IMG/VR virus record: IMGVR_UViG_3300050821_010655
Coordinates: 1 to 64,000 of that record
DNA length: 64,000 nt
Strand: one strand, 5' to 3'
Source: a virus
Shown here: piece by piece, positions 15,411 to 22,606 of the stretch
Layout of the letters: each line of letters opens with the position of its first letter
How positions within the stretch are numbered: position 1 is the first letter of the stretch
The notes under the pieces: model-generated
The model's database searches: none
The model's input: the letters and a program-made list of their open reading frames with translations, nothing else
What the model was told of the DNA's origin: nothing
Made by a program: the position numbers and the translations under genes

Positions 15411-15533
15411 CTACATCGGAATTGTACAAGTGACTTTGTATTTTGTTTTACCGGGTAATTTATATGTGATGGATTTCGCGAAAGCTTTAGATGTTTTTTG
15501 CTTTCGTTTTGTGGTCTTTTTCTTTGTGCTCAT
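15411..15533 (-). CDS. Small Lys-rich protein (candidate)
   Basis: A 40-residue frame, too short for usual gene calling. It begins MSTKKKTTKRKQKTSKAF and ends KYKVTCTIPM. The ATG has AAAGAAAGG about 8 nt upstream and a promoter-like pair further up. Its start resembles the neighbouring gene (MSTKKNKK), so it could be a partial duplicate or a small basic nucleic-acid-binding peptide. Confidence 0.45.
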   Translation of the reverse strand: MSTKKKTTKRKQKTSKAFAKSITYKLPGKTKYKVTCTIPM

Positions 15534-15558
15534 GTGTGCCTTTCTTTTATGTGGTTTC

Positions 15559-15588
15559 ACTATGCCCCATCGCGGGACCACCTGTCAA
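15559..15588 (-). promoter_or_regulatory. Possible sigma70-type promoter
   Basis: On the minus strand TTGACA (15588-15583) is followed after 18 nt by CATAGT (15564-15559), a 4/6 match to the -10 consensus. It lies in the gap between the primase-helicase gene and the small gene starting at 15533 and could drive the SSB to resolvase genes. Based on sequence match only. Confidence 0.35.
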
Positions 15589-15603
15589 TACATGAATTAC
15601 AAT

Positions 15604-17442
15604 TTAATCATCCGGGTATGCCCGCGCCCTGGTCGCCTTGCGCTGGCGCACCTGCGGCGGGGGTGCTGGAATGTCGGCGGGGTCGATCTTGGGTCGCTCG
15701 GTGATCATCATGCGCGAGCCGTCAAAGTTGAAATCGGTTTCCAACCCGCTCTTACCTTTGGTCATTTTCAAAATCCTGCTGTGGATAATCTGCCAGTTCT
15801 TCTCGTCCCGCCAAAAACCCAGCATGAATCCCGAACTGGATTCAATCTCGCCCGCCTCTTTGGCTGAATGAAGTCCAATCGCTTTCTCACCTTCCTTGGG
15901 TCGGGCTACCTGGCTAGTCACAATCACGATCACGTTGCGCTCTTTAGCCAACACCTTTATGTCCTCTGCAATTTGGGCGATCCGCTCGCGCCTGCCATCA
16001 CCCTTGCCTTTGACCAACTGCACGTAATCTATGCCTACCACTTTGGGTCGTTCGCCAATCTTCAACTCGCTGCGGCAAATATAATCGTCAATCTGTTCGA
16101 TGGTCAGCCTCGATTTGGTGCAAACATAAAGATTGTTGAACTCCTCACGCAATGCCGCCTCTCCAATGTGCCTGCCTTCGACATACTGGCGCTCCACATC
16201 GATGCACATCATTTGTCGGCGCATGGCCACAAACCGCTCAAACATTAAATCGTCGGGAAGTTCCAACTCAAACAAAACGGTAGGCATGGGAATAGCCGAA
16301 ACGAAGATGGCCTGCGTTAGCGCGGTCTTGCAACTGCCGGTATCTCCAACCAACGTCATCACCTCTCCCGGCACCAACGGACGCACCTGCCCCCTCCATG
16401 ACGGGATCATTTTAGACAGGTCCAGCGAGTAGTCAGCCAGCATGGTGGCATGGCGGGCGTAGTTCCTCTCCAACTCCCAAACCCCATAAATAGGCAGCTC
16501 CTTGCCTTTTATAAGGGGTGGTGCGGCCCCCACAATGGCTTCCAGCGAGTTTTTAGCCTCTTGGGGGGTCTTGAACGTGGCTATGTAATCAGACACGTCC
16601 TTAACCGATTTGGGGAGGTGCAGGATTTTGACCACCTTTGCCTTGTCTGCCACCGAATCAAAGACTTGCCGGACGTGCTTCTGCCCCGGCTCGTCGTTGT
16701 CGCCGCAGATTATGATTTCCTTGCCTTCCAAGTGCTCGGAATAGCTGTCCAGCCACTTGCCTGCTCCACCTACATTGGTGGTCGCCACAAACCCCAAACC
16801 AACCAAACTGTCACAATCGCGCTCGCCTTCGGCTACAATGACCGTTGGGCTTTGATTCACTTCAGGGAGGTGGTACAAAACCCTCTCCACATTTTGCATG
16901 CTCCAGACCCACCTGTCGTCCTCGCGGTGGCGCTGACGGAAGTCTTTGGGTTTGTATCGCACCACCTGATAAACCTCCAACCCAAACACATCCTGATACG
17001 AATAAATCTTTTCAATGTTGGAATCTTCTTCCTCTGGCGGTTTGATCTTGGTGCGGGGCGTGAACAACGATTTGATTTCAGGCTTAACCTTGGGCTTTAA
17101 CTTCTCGACCGCCCGCCTGAAGAACCCTCGCGGCTCGCCATTGCCAATCTCGTGCTTCACGCAAAAATCATGGGGCGAGATATTATCCAACTTGCACAAC
17201 AGGTCGATCACACTGCCGCCACCGCAACCGGCGTAGCAGGTCCAAAGTTGTTTACTGATAGTAACGCAGAAAGAAGGCTTTCTATCGGCGTGCATCGGAC
17301 AGCGAGCCATTCGCTCATTGCCGCTGCCAATCAATTTAATCCCCCGCTCGGCGCAGACCTGCTCGATGGGGTGGCGGGAGATGAAGTCCTCTCGCATCAC
17401 ACCCTGTATTTCTCCCACTCTTTCTTGGGCAGCTTTTGCCAT
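15604..17442 (-). CDS. Bifunctional primase-helicase
   Basis: A 612-residue protein combining a DnaG-type primase and a DnaB-type helicase. The CHC2-type zinc finger spans about 48-73 (C48, H51, C69, C73). A TOPRIM core (VIVAEGERDCDSL at 201-213; ICGDNDEPG at 245-253) follows. The helicase part has Walker A GDTGSCKT (366-373), with Cys before the invariant Lys-Thr, and IDYVQL (471-476), then VIVTSQVARP. The layout is that of T7 gp4-like proteins, which prime and unwind DNA at the fork. It is the main replication enzyme seen here. Confidence 0.9.
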   Translation of the reverse strand: MAKAAQERVGEIQGVMREDFISRHPIEQVCAERGIKLIGSGNERMARCPMHADRKPSFCVTISKQLWTCYAGCGGGSVIDLLCKLDNISPHDFCVKHEIGNGEPRGFFRRAVEKLKPKVKPEIKSLFTPRTKIKPPEEEDSNIEKIYSYQDVFGLEVYQVVRYKPKDFRQRHREDDRWVWSMQNVERVLYHLPEVNQSPTVIVAEGERDCDSLVGLGFVATTNVGGAGKWLDSYSEHLEGKEIIICGDNDEPGQKHVRQVFDSVADKAKVVKILHLPKSVKDVSDYIATFKTPQEAKNSLEAIVGAAPPLIKGKELPIYGVWELERNYARHATMLADYSLDLSKMIPSWRGQVRPLVPGEVMTLVGDTGSCKTALTQAIFVSAIPMPTVLFELELPDDLMFERFVAMRRQMMCIDVERQYVEGRHIGEAALREEFNNLYVCTKSRLTIEQIDDYICRSELKIGERPKVVGIDYVQLVKGKGDGRRERIAQIAEDIKVLAKERNVIVIVTSQVARPKEGEKAIGLHSAKEAGEIESSSGFMLGFWRDEKNWQIIHSRILKMTKGKSGLETDFNFDGSRMMITERPKIDPADIPAPPPQVRQRKATRARAYPDD

Positions 17443-17609
17443 TGCTCAACCATTTTCCAGAATCCAGTTGGGATTGTCTTGATCGGATCGAGCGTGCGCT
17501 TGTGGACTGGTATGGGACCGCAGAAGTAATGCCACTCAAAAGTGAATCCTTGGAATCGGTAGATGTCGGTAAGGGTTACAATGCCGCCGCCAAAATGAAC
17601 GCAGGACAT
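17397..17609 (-). CDS. Small conserved phage-type protein
   Basis: A 70-residue protein whose last 46 nt overlap the start of the primase-helicase. FTFEWHYFCGPIPVHKRT then GFWKMVEQWQKLPKKEWEKYRV has the look of a small phage protein of unknown function that I recall with the same FEWH..GP.P pattern. The long overlap suggests translational coupling to the primase. Confidence 0.65.
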   Translation of the reverse strand: MSCVHFGGGIVTLTDIYRFQGFTFEWHYFCGPIPVHKRTLDPIKTIPTGFWKMVEQWQKLPKKEWEKYRV

Positions 17610-17610
17610 A

Positions 17611-17883
17611 TTATTTCAAATCTCCAATGCACCGCAGGATGCGCTCCTGCAAATCCTCCAACTTCCACTTGTCCAACTCGTCGCAAAACTTAGTGCCGAT
17701 ATAGGAACGGGCGTAGTAGATTTGGCGCAGGAGAAGAGTGGCTTCCCCTAACGCACTCTGAGCTTGTGCCCAGTTGGATTTAACGGTTTCGATGGCATCT
17801 CTAAATCGCTTGCGGCTTTCAGGTGTGTCGTACTCCGATTTGGCTCTCCGTAACTCCATCACTGTTTCGTAAAAATCGGTCAT
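17611..17883 (-). CDS. Helical hypothetical protein
   Basis: A 90-residue, almost entirely helical and highly charged protein (ETVMELRRAKSEYD, RKRFRDAIETVKSNW, CDELDKWKLEDLQERILRC). No catalytic motif. It ends one base before the preceding minus-strand start region and begins one base after the next stop, i.e. tightly packed in the operon. Confidence 0.6.
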   Translation of the reverse strand: MTDFYETVMELRRAKSEYDTPESRKRFRDAIETVKSNWAQAQSALGEATLLLRQIYYARSYIGTKFCDELDKWKLEDLQERILRCIGDLK

Positions 17884-17884
17884 A

Positions 17885-18127
17885 TCATTCCAAGTCTATT
17901 GGTTTAGATAAAAGCCCTTCTTTAATTCTTGCAGCAACTTTCTTGGCGCATTTCAAGCACATATCTCTGCCTACACTGGAAGAAAACCCTGCGCTTCTAA
18001 AATTTGCCAGCACTGTATGAGTGGCTTCGCAGTCGCCGCAATCAACGCACAGTCGTTCCCGTAGTGTAATAACTTCAACATCATCGGCAACAAACTGGAT
18101 TTCTGGATATGGAATTTTATTTTTCAT
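17885..18127 (-). CDS. Small Cys-rich protein, possible zinc ribbon
   Basis: An 80-residue protein. Start at 18127 chosen because it overlaps the upstream stop (ATGA); the longer in-frame extension lies over that gene. RERLCVDCGDCEATHTVLANF then VGRDMCLKCAKKVAARIKE gives two CxxC pairs for one zinc. Function unknown. Confidence 0.6.
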   Translation of the reverse strand: MKNKIPYPEIQFVADDVEVITLRERLCVDCGDCEATHTVLANFRSAGFSSSVGRDMCLKCAKKVAARIKEGLLSKPIDLE

Positions 18128-18552
18128 ATATTCTCCCCCCGCAACGCCTCGCGCTGACGGCGCGAACCCACGATAGGATCGTTGAATCGCTCTTGGTGAA
18201 AATAAGTCGCCGCGTGCGGGCAGTAGCGCAGTTCTTCGGCATCTGCGTTCTTCCACGCCTCGGCAAACTTGCTCACTTGATTAGACAAGTCGTTGGCATT
18301 GTATTTCTTCATTGCCGCTATGATCGCCCGCAGGGCAGCAGGACGAGCACACTTGCGCGGATAAATACTATATATCTTCAACGCCTGCGCTTCCAGTTTT
18401 GGATTTGAATGTCCTTCTTTTACTTTCAACTCCCTCTCAAGATACTTGGCTAGGTAGGCGCAAATGGCGTCCCAACACCGCTCGGCGTTCTTGAGCATTG
18501 ATCGGTCAATATCAATGCGCTGGAGTGCCTTGTAGATTTGTTTCTCGGTCAT
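18124..18552 (-). CDS. Replication-associated protein with YPRK/CPHAATYF motif
   Basis: A 142-residue protein. IYSIYPRKCARPAALRAIIAAMKKYNAN then LRYCPHAATYFHQERFND matches a C-terminal module common in phage replication initiators or helicase-loader-like proteins (YPRK...A...AI, then PHPATWxNQERxxD). The N-terminal third is helical. It sits between the Rad50-like ATPase and the primase-helicase. A role as helicase loader is a reasonable inference, but the AAA+ domain of DnaC is absent. Confidence 0.6.
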   Translation of the reverse strand: MTEKQIYKALQRIDIDRSMLKNAERCWDAICAYLAKYLERELKVKEGHSNPKLEAQALKIYSIYPRKCARPAALRAIIAAMKKYNANDLSNQVSKFAEAWKNADAEELRYCPHAATYFHQERFNDPIVGSRRQREALRGENI

Positions 18553-18555
18553 AAA

Positions 18556-20166
18556 TCACACCTTGATAATGTTCATCTCACGCGCCTGAACGCCGTAGGG
18601 TTCGGCTTCATTATCGACCAATAAAAATTGTGATAAGGTTCCGTCCTTGACCAACTCCAGCAGCCGCCGCACAATCGCCTGCCGCTTGTTGCCCGTCCGT
18701 TGCATCTCGTCAAAGATTAGGATTTTGGCGGGACTGTTCTGGCAGAGCGAGATTTGCAGGCCGGCATAGACCAGCAGTTTTTCAGTCCCGCTAAAGACCT
18801 CGTGGGCAATCCACCGCCCGACCGGCGCGTCCATTCCCATTTTGCGATCCTGCTCGCTCACCCGCCGTCCAAAGTCTCCGTCCTTGTATTCCAGTGGCGA
18901 GTTCAAAATGCCGTCCGTGAACTTGCGGGCGATCTTGAGCAGCGTGCCAAATGCCTTCTCGGCCAACGACTGTTGGTGTTTCTCAAGTTGGGCTTTCATG
19001 TGCTTGATCACCACCTGCTCGGCCTCGGCTTGTCCAATCTTTTCTTTGGCTTTTGTCACCGCTTCTTTGTTCTGTTGGTGGGCGGTCCATTGGGTGTGCT
19101 GCTTGTCCAACAGATCAAACTTCTCCCATGCCTCATCCTTTGCCTTTTCAAGTTTCTTTGCCTGCGGGTCGTGCGGCTTCTTGTCAAACGCCGCCAGTTT
19201 GTTCTTGGCGTCGCCCAACGCCTTGCGAGTGCCCACTAAGTCAGCTTCCACTTCTTTGCGGTTTGCGTTTTTCATTTTCAACCATGCCTTCCGCCAGTCT
19301 GTTCCTTCATTCAGACAAGTCGGGCAACGGTCGAATTTCTTCATGCGGGTGATCTCACCATCAATCTCATCAATATCGTCCTTGGCTTCCCGCACCTTCT
19401 TTTCCGCCGCGTCAACCGCTACCGCCAGTTCATTGCGCTTGGTATCCTTGGGGATTGCCGCCGCCAAATCTGCCGCTTGAGATGCCTGCCGCGCTTTCTC
19501 ACGCTCGGCGCTCACGTCCTTAGGTTCGTCCTGTGTTTTGAACGCGCTTACGACTGCCGATTGAGTTTTAATTGTGTCCTTGGCTTCCTTGTCAGCCGTT
19601 TCAAGCTGGGCCATCAGGGTTTTCATCCACAGGCAAATATTCTGTTTCTGCTTATTGCGCCACTCTATTCCTTTCATCAATAAGTCATACCACTTCCTGA
19701 TCGCCACTTCGTTTCCGTTCTCGGGTAATTGCATGTCCTTGAGCAATTCACTTTCGTCATATCCCATCTTTTTCAAATCCACCCGTTCCAGCACGTAGGC
19801 CAGTTGGCGCTGCCCCGTCAGTTTGAAATACTCGTTAATGTCCATCATCACGTCAGGGAATCCAACTTGCAGGTCCATGCTCTTGCTATACCGCCCGTCG
19901 CTGTCGCGGCTGATCGTCACGCTATTGGTCATGCCGTTGTCAAAGGTCAGGCGGCAAAACAATTCCTTGTCGTCCGAACAAGGCTTGAATGTCGCGCTGT
20001 GCTCTTTACCTAGCGAGGCGATAACGCCATACATGCCTAATCTCAAGGCGCTGCCGATGGCGCTCTTGCCAGAAAACGGGTTGCCTACTATGAGGTTGGC
20101 CGATTGAAGACTGAGTTTGAGGTTGCGCCCCTGCCAAGAGGGGCATTTAAGTTCGGTAATGGTCAC
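18556..20166 (-). CDS. Rad50/SMC-like ATPase with CPTC hook
   Basis: A 536-residue ABC-type ATPase. Walker A GNPFSGKSA lies at 28-36, a coiled coil spans roughly 170-415 with a CPTC zinc-hook-like turn at 281-284, the signature FSGTEKL at 458-464 and Walker B ILIFDE at 482-487. These are the parts of a small Rad50/RecF-like protein that tethers or processes DNA ends. Start set at a GTG (20166) because it overlaps the upstream stop (GTGA) and has AAAGGA at proper spacing; upstream in-frame codons are part of the leader. No Mre11-type partner is identified. Confidence 0.82.
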   Translation of the reverse strand: MTITELKCPSWQGRNLKLSLQSANLIVGNPFSGKSAIGSALRLGMYGVIASLGKEHSATFKPCSDDKELFCRLTFDNGMTNSVTISRDSDGRYSKSMDLQVGFPDVMMDINEYFKLTGQRQLAYVLERVDLKKMGYDESELLKDMQLPENGNEVAIRKWYDLLMKGIEWRNKQKQNICLWMKTLMAQLETADKEAKDTIKTQSAVVSAFKTQDEPKDVSAEREKARQASQAADLAAAIPKDTKRNELAVAVDAAEKKVREAKDDIDEIDGEITRMKKFDRCPTCLNEGTDWRKAWLKMKNANRKEVEADLVGTRKALGDAKNKLAAFDKKPHDPQAKKLEKAKDEAWEKFDLLDKQHTQWTAHQQNKEAVTKAKEKIGQAEAEQVVIKHMKAQLEKHQQSLAEKAFGTLLKIARKFTDGILNSPLEYKDGDFGRRVSEQDRKMGMDAPVGRWIAHEVFSGTEKLLVYAGLQISLCQNSPAKILIFDEMQRTGNKRQAIVRRLLELVKDGTLSQFLLVDNEAEPYGVQAREMNIIKV

Positions 20167-20384
20167 TGCGGTCCTTTCGTTTTGTGGTTTGCGACGAATT
20201 GAGCAACGGCCCAACGCCGCTCAAATTGTTCTTTATAATGACCTGACAGTTCCGGGAGATAAGGAACCGCCTTCGACGCGGCAGCACAACTTCCGCAAGT
20301 GCATTCAATGGAATGCACCGAAACTTCACAGCACAGCCACATGGCAGCTTCGGTCAGCACTTTAAGTTTGTCATCTGTGTTCAT
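20163..20384 (-). CDS. Small hypothetical protein
   Basis: A 73-residue protein with KVLTEAAMWLCCEVSVHSIECTCGSCAAASK and WAVAQFVANHKTKGPQ. Four clustered cysteines could hold a metal. The last codons encode the recurring 19-nt leader that serves the next gene. Stop overlaps the GTG start of the Rad50-like gene. Confidence 0.55.
   Translation of the reverse strand: MNTDDKLKVLTEAAMWLCCEVSVHSIECTCGSCAAASKAVPYLPELSGHYKEQFERRWAVAQFVANHKTKGPQ
20172..20190 (-). promoter_or_regulatory. Recurring 19-nt translation leader, copy 3
   Basis: Minus strand AAACCACAAAACGAAAGGA, ending 5 nt before the GTG start at 20166. It lies within the coding end of the upstream gene, so selection must act on both the peptide and the leader. 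Confidence 0.65.
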
Positions 20385-20388
20385 AATT

Positions 20389-20547
20389 TTACCAAAGTTT
20401 GGCCGCAAACCCCGAGGCGTTCGTGCTGCCCTTGCTTAAGTTCGTGCCCGCCCATTGCTGAAAGTTACGCACGTCCGCCAGCAGCGTGTCCCAGGCTGAC
20501 GCGCCGTGCAAGTTGGACACCATGAGTACAGCATCCATGACATCCAT
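20389..20547 (-). CDS. Small hypothetical protein (candidate)
   Basis: A 52-residue frame not large enough for usual calling: MDVMDAVLMVSNLHGASAWD, then FQQWAGTNLSKG. It ends four bases before the next start and has GGGG upstream of the ATG. Protein-like composition supports it, but without comparison it stays a candidate. From 20548 to 20688 I see nothing else. Confidence 0.35.
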   Translation of the reverse strand: MDVMDAVLMVSNLHGASAWDTLLADVRNFQQWAGTNLSKGSTNASGFAAKLW

Positions 20548-20688
20548 CCCCAAGCACAATCATGGTCGCTATACCTAGCGAGATAAAAAAATAAGTCAGC
20601 AGGCCATCTTTTCATTTTCTTCTTTTCCATTCAATTTTACTCCAGTTGAAACTGCCAGAGCATGTCTGATCAGTAAATGGCAGGCAGG

Positions 20689-21480
20689 CTATCTTTTGGA
20701 TCGACCTTGTTTCTCGGGTTCCGGTTCTTCCTCGATGGGATCACACGGCAGATCGTCGGCGTAGCTGTGAGTGTCGGCATAAGGCTGGGCGTTCATCGCA
20801 ATAAACAACGTGCTGACCAACGCCTGAAACCATTCCGGCCCGATAGAGATGTCTTTCAAGTCCGGGTTTTCGTCCATGCACCGCTGGCCAATACTCGCCG
20901 CCGTCTTGAAGCACATGCAATAGAGGTTTTCCAACTGTCCAAGCCGATCTAGTGCGTCGTCTACGCCATTATCGCTCTCTTGCTTATGGCTTCTGGATTC
21001 TTCACGTTCACTGCGGTCATCCTCACGTTCTCGACGGCGTGGGCGTTCTTCGGGTTCATCTGCTTCTGGCTCGTCCTCGCGTTGTCGGCGTCTAGGCTTT
21101 TCGTCCTCATCTTCATCGGTTGTGGCCGCGCCATTCACCACCTCAGCACTCTTGCTCACCTCCAGAATGCGCGTCACCTTGTCCTTGTATTCGTCGTCGC
21201 GGGCGAGCAAGCCATCGAGTTTGTTTCTCTTGTCTCGCGTGGCGACAAAATTGAATTCCTTGCCTTTGTCCTTGTCGGAGATGCGATCATGATCCCAGAT
21301 CTTCACCTTTATCTCGTTGCCAGCGCGATCCTTCATCATTAGAATCTGAATCGACCCGTCGCTATTCTTGCCCACGCCGTCTTTCCAAGTGAAGAATTGG
21401 GTGACCTTCCCGCGAAACGCCTTTACGATGTCACCGTCCTCTAAATCTTTTATGTCTTGAACTGTGAATACCTGCGGCAT
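20689..21480 (-). CDS. OB-fold nucleic-acid-binding protein with Arg/Glu-rich linker
   Basis: A 263-residue protein. Residues 1-110 (DIKDLEDGDIVKAFRGKVTQFF, then EIKVKIWDHDRI, NKLDGLLARDDEYKDKVTRILEVSKSAEV) look like an RPA-type OB fold that binds single-stranded DNA. Residues about 120-170 are a dense Arg/Glu/Asp run (RRREREDDRSERE) like the SSB tail. The C-terminal 90 residues form a helical domain with CMCF and end in an acidic then basic tip. A second single-strand binder or annealing partner for the YqaJ exonuclease is plausible. Confidence 0.65.
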   Translation of the reverse strand: MPQVFTVQDIKDLEDGDIVKAFRGKVTQFFTWKDGVGKNSDGSIQILMMKDRAGNEIKVKIWDHDRISDKDKGKEFNFVATRDKRNKLDGLLARDDEYKDKVTRILEVSKSAEVVNGAATTDEDEDEKPRRRQREDEPEADEPEERPRRREREDDRSEREESRSHKQESDNGVDDALDRLGQLENLYCMCFKTAASIGQRCMDENPDLKDISIGPEWFQALVSTLFIAMNAQPYADTHSYADDLPCDPIEEEPEPEKQGRSKR

Positions 21481-21486
21481 TTGATT

Positions 21487-21505
21487 TCCTTTCGTTCTGT
21501 GGTTT
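21487..21505 (-). promoter_or_regulatory. Recurring 19-nt translation leader, copy 4
   Basis: Minus strand AAACCACAGAACGAAAGGA, ending 6 nt before the ATG at 21480. It is separated from the upstream terminator by only about 25 nt, so it may include or neighbour a transcription start as well. Confidence 0.65.
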
Positions 21506-21518
21506 GTGAATTTTTTCT

Positions 21519-21563
21519 AAAAGTTAAAGAGGGGGCGGTTGCTTATCACGCAAGCCCGCCCCC
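21519..21563 (-). terminator. Intrinsic terminator after the structured RNA
   Basis: Arms 21531-21538 (gggggcgg) and 21556-21563 (ccgccccc) pair perfectly, and the stem continues inwards (TTGC/GCAA at 21539-21542 and 21550-21553). On the minus strand it is followed by TCTTTAACTTTT. It ends the RNA locus at 21564-21838 before the next gene's leader. Confidence 0.75.
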
Positions 21564-21838
21564 AAGGTTAAAACGACGCCTTTTAGCTGTGTTCCACAGA
21601 TCGCCTGACACATCTTGAACCTAATCACAACGCCTTACCCCTAGACCACCCCGCCACATGGAGGCGGGGACGGGAATTGAACCCGCGTCTTTGCTTTGGG
21701 TTGTACCATCGATCCGTTTCACTTGTCGTTTCGTTTCTAAGCCTTCGGGTGAAAACTTAAGCCTTTATCCAGTGATCTTAAGTCTGACCTTGAGCCTTGG
21801 ATGGGCTTTTCGCCAAAGCTACTAAGCCCCACCCGAAA
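21564..21838 (-). ncRNA. Structured RNA with permuted tRNA-like domain
   Basis: A 275-nt gene-free stretch read on the minus strand. A three-way junction comes first: outer helix 21830-21837/21744-21751, inner helices 21813-21820/21793-21800 and 21777-21783/21755-21761, all fully paired. Then comes a tRNA-like 3' half: TACAA (21705-21701), T-arm GCGGG-TTCAATT-CCCGT (21686-21670), CCCCGCC (21669-21663), T, CCA (21661-21659). Three bases later a 5' half follows: GGCGGGG (21655-21649), D-arm GTCT-AGGGGTA-AGGC (21646-21632) and TTGTG (21630-21626). All four tRNA stems pair, but the halves are in reversed order, as in permuted tRNA or tmRNA genes. A 7-bp pairing (21571-21577 with 21725-21731) brackets the domain. 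Class not resolved. Confidence 0.65.
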
Positions 21839-22606
21839 TTATGGTTTCTTGCCGTCAAAAACAAACCCAAGCAGGGCTTTGCCCATTTTTAGATTTGTCT
21901 CAACCTCCTGATCATTCGCCCGCGAACGCGCCTTGCGTACCGCCCGAATCGTCTGTTCCGCCCGATCAAGAATCTCCGATTTTTCAGCCGGGGTGATCAA
22001 CCCGGACCACTCTTGCTCCGAGATAGTGCCAACCACCAAGTCAACAGGCACGAGTTGCGTCTGCGCCGGGTGCTCTTTGGTTGGCTCGTGCAACACCACC
22101 ACCCGCACGTCTTTCTTGGTCCGTGCTTTGTTTACTTCGCGAGCCTTATAAATTCCACCGCCGCGTTGGGGGTCGTCCTGAAATCCCTTGGCGGGATCGA
22201 GCGTCGGAATCGCCTTGGACAAATGAAGCACCCAATCGGTCAGCCGCTTTTCCAATTCCAAAAGGGCGGTGGCGGGAATGTCTTTGAGCAAGACCGTTCC
22301 GGCGTCATCGTCCAGAACCACATCGGCTCGTGCCTTGGTGTTGGCGTCCGCCACCTGCAACCCGGCATCCATTGCCTTTGCCAAATGTGGAACAATCCAT
22401 GCCAGTTCTCTACGCACCGTGCTTTGAATATCCGACTGCGCTTCGGTGGTGGCGGGTTTGCCCTCTTCGTTGGATTGGAAAGTGGTTCGCTTTTCCTCAA
22501 ACAGATGGCGTTTCTTTTCAAAGGTGTTCGCCAAATCGGTTCGGGTTTGAATGGCTTGGGTTTCCAGATTTCCTTCGGCAGCTAACAGTTCGTGTAGTTT
22601 CGTCAT
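21839..22606 (-). CDS. Conserved protein, DUF7873-like
   Basis: A 255-residue protein. MTKLHELLAAEGNLETQA, ANTFEKKRHLFEEKRTTF, EAQSDIQSTVRRELAWI, IPTLDPAKGFQDD and RTKKDVRVVVLHEPTKEHPAQ follow a well-conserved family found in phages and bacteria that I recall as DUF7873; the name is from memory. Mostly helical and charged, with no catalytic residues I can point to. It lies directly upstream of the structured RNA, so the RNA is likely transcribed with it or from its end. Confidence 0.7.
   Translation of the reverse strand: MTKLHELLAAEGNLETQAIQTRTDLANTFEKKRHLFEEKRTTFQSNEEGKPATTEAQSDIQSTVRRELAWIVPHLAKAMDAGLQVADANTKARADVVLDDDAGTVLLKDIPATALLELEKRLTDWVLHLSKAIPTLDPAKGFQDDPQRGGGIYKAREVNKARTKKDVRVVVLHEPTKEHPAQTQLVPVDLVVGTISEQEWSGLITPAEKSEILDRAEQTIRAVRKARSRANDQEVETNLKMGKALLGFVFDGKKP

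Noticed and set aside
20436-20630. 64-codon Trp/Cys-rich minus-strand frame
   Set aside because: Composition is unlike a protein here, and a better frame (20389-20547) in another phase fits the gap and neighbours.
21564-21838. Canonical one-piece tmRNA
   Set aside because: The 5' strand GGTGGGG near 21830 could pair with the acceptor strand with one G-T, but the conserved tmRNA 5' sequence and a normal tag are missing; the adjacent GGCGGGG pairs perfectly and has a real D-arm.
21564-21838. Group I intron (permuted) in a tRNA
   Set aside because: I could not place P7, P8 or a splice-site G; kept only as one option to test.
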